The notes under the pieces were generated by a model that searched no databases, was not told the DNA's origin, and saw only the letters and a list, made by a program, of their open reading frames with translations. Made by a program: the position numbers and the translations under genes. This document shows, piece after piece, positions 63,968 to 64,000 of a stretch of 64,000 bases of DNA. The DNA is from Nocardioides sp. Kera G14 (GTDB taxonomy: Bacteria > Actinomycetota > Actinomycetes > Propionibacteriales > Nocardioidaceae): assembly GCF_020715565.1 (NCBI RefSeq), contig NZ_CP085839.1:558001-622000 (forward strand), in the 5' to 3' direction. The number at the start of each line of letters is the position of its first letter. Within the stretch, counting starts at the first letter, position 1.

Positions 63968-64000
63968 TCAGGGGAGGACGAGCGTCTTGTAGTCCTCCGG
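63968..64000 (-). CDS. Probable C-terminal end of a minus-strand gene (partial)
   Basis: On the minus strand the last ten codons before TGA read PEDYKTLVLP, a plausible protein C-terminus, and the gene would converge on tsaD. Too little is visible to name a family. Confidence 0.35.
   Translation of the reverse strand, partial: PEDYKTLVLP

Overview
The window is chromosomal DNA of a high-GC Gram-positive actinobacterium. The gene order (secY-adk-map, infA-rpmJ-rpsM-rpsK-rpsD-rpoA-rplQ, truA, rplM-rpsI-glmM, coaA/glmS, nnr-alr-tsaE-tsaB-rimI-tsaD), the many GTGA/ATGA stop-start overlaps, DtxR/IdeR-type iron boxes and TANNNT -10 elements right before start codons all fit Actinomycetota. A Nocardioides-like (Nocardioidaceae) organism is my best guess from style alone. 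I saw no tRNA, rRNA, CRISPR array, transposase or phage gene.

Layout. 1-2896: end of the spc ribosomal operon (rplO tail, secY, adk, map). 2900-24195: a complete catecholate-siderophore island placed exactly at the usual map|infA junction. It holds a siderophore-interacting reductase, 2,3-dihydroxybenzoate synthesis (entA, entC, entE, isochorismatase), a free aryl carrier protein, an EntF-like C-A-T-TE synthetase with a serine-type code, an Sfp-type phosphopantetheinyl transferase, three secreted or anchored surface proteins, a GntR/FadR regulator, a FepB/D/G/C-like importer and a Fes-like esterase. Three iron boxes control it. 24196-25242: a luciferase-like oxidoreductase. 25424-29192: infA to rplQ (alpha operon). 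29254-40870: DUF72 gene, truA, an RsmC-like methyltransferase, a P450, an HtrA protease, a Pls/PosA-type amino-acid polymer synthetase with an M1 metallopeptidase, and citrate synthase. 41059-46272: rplM, rpsI, glmM, coaA, glmS. 46428-46667: a small secreted His/Pro-rich protein. 46873-56729: an operon for reductive pyrimidine or hydantoin catabolism with its own ABC importer and an F420-type oxidoreductase. 56854-63602: nnr, alr, an alpha/beta hydrolase, a GNAT-TsaE fusion, tsaB, rimI, tsaD. 63603-64000: repeat-rich spacer and the probable tail of a minus-strand gene.

How it works together. The island predicts synthesis of 2,3-dihydroxybenzoyl-serine units, most likely released as an enterobactin-like cyclic trimer. 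Uptake would pass through a lipoprotein binder and FecCD-type permeases, with iron released by the esterase and the flavin reductase. The unusual part is a set of iron-box-controlled surface proteins sharing a repeated Ig-like domain, encoded inside and beside the importer operon. This looks like a cell-surface capture relay and is the best candidate here for an undescribed system. The second theme is architectural: conserved housekeeping gene strings are interrupted at three junctions (map|infA, truA|rplM, glmS|nnr) by coherent accessory cassettes.
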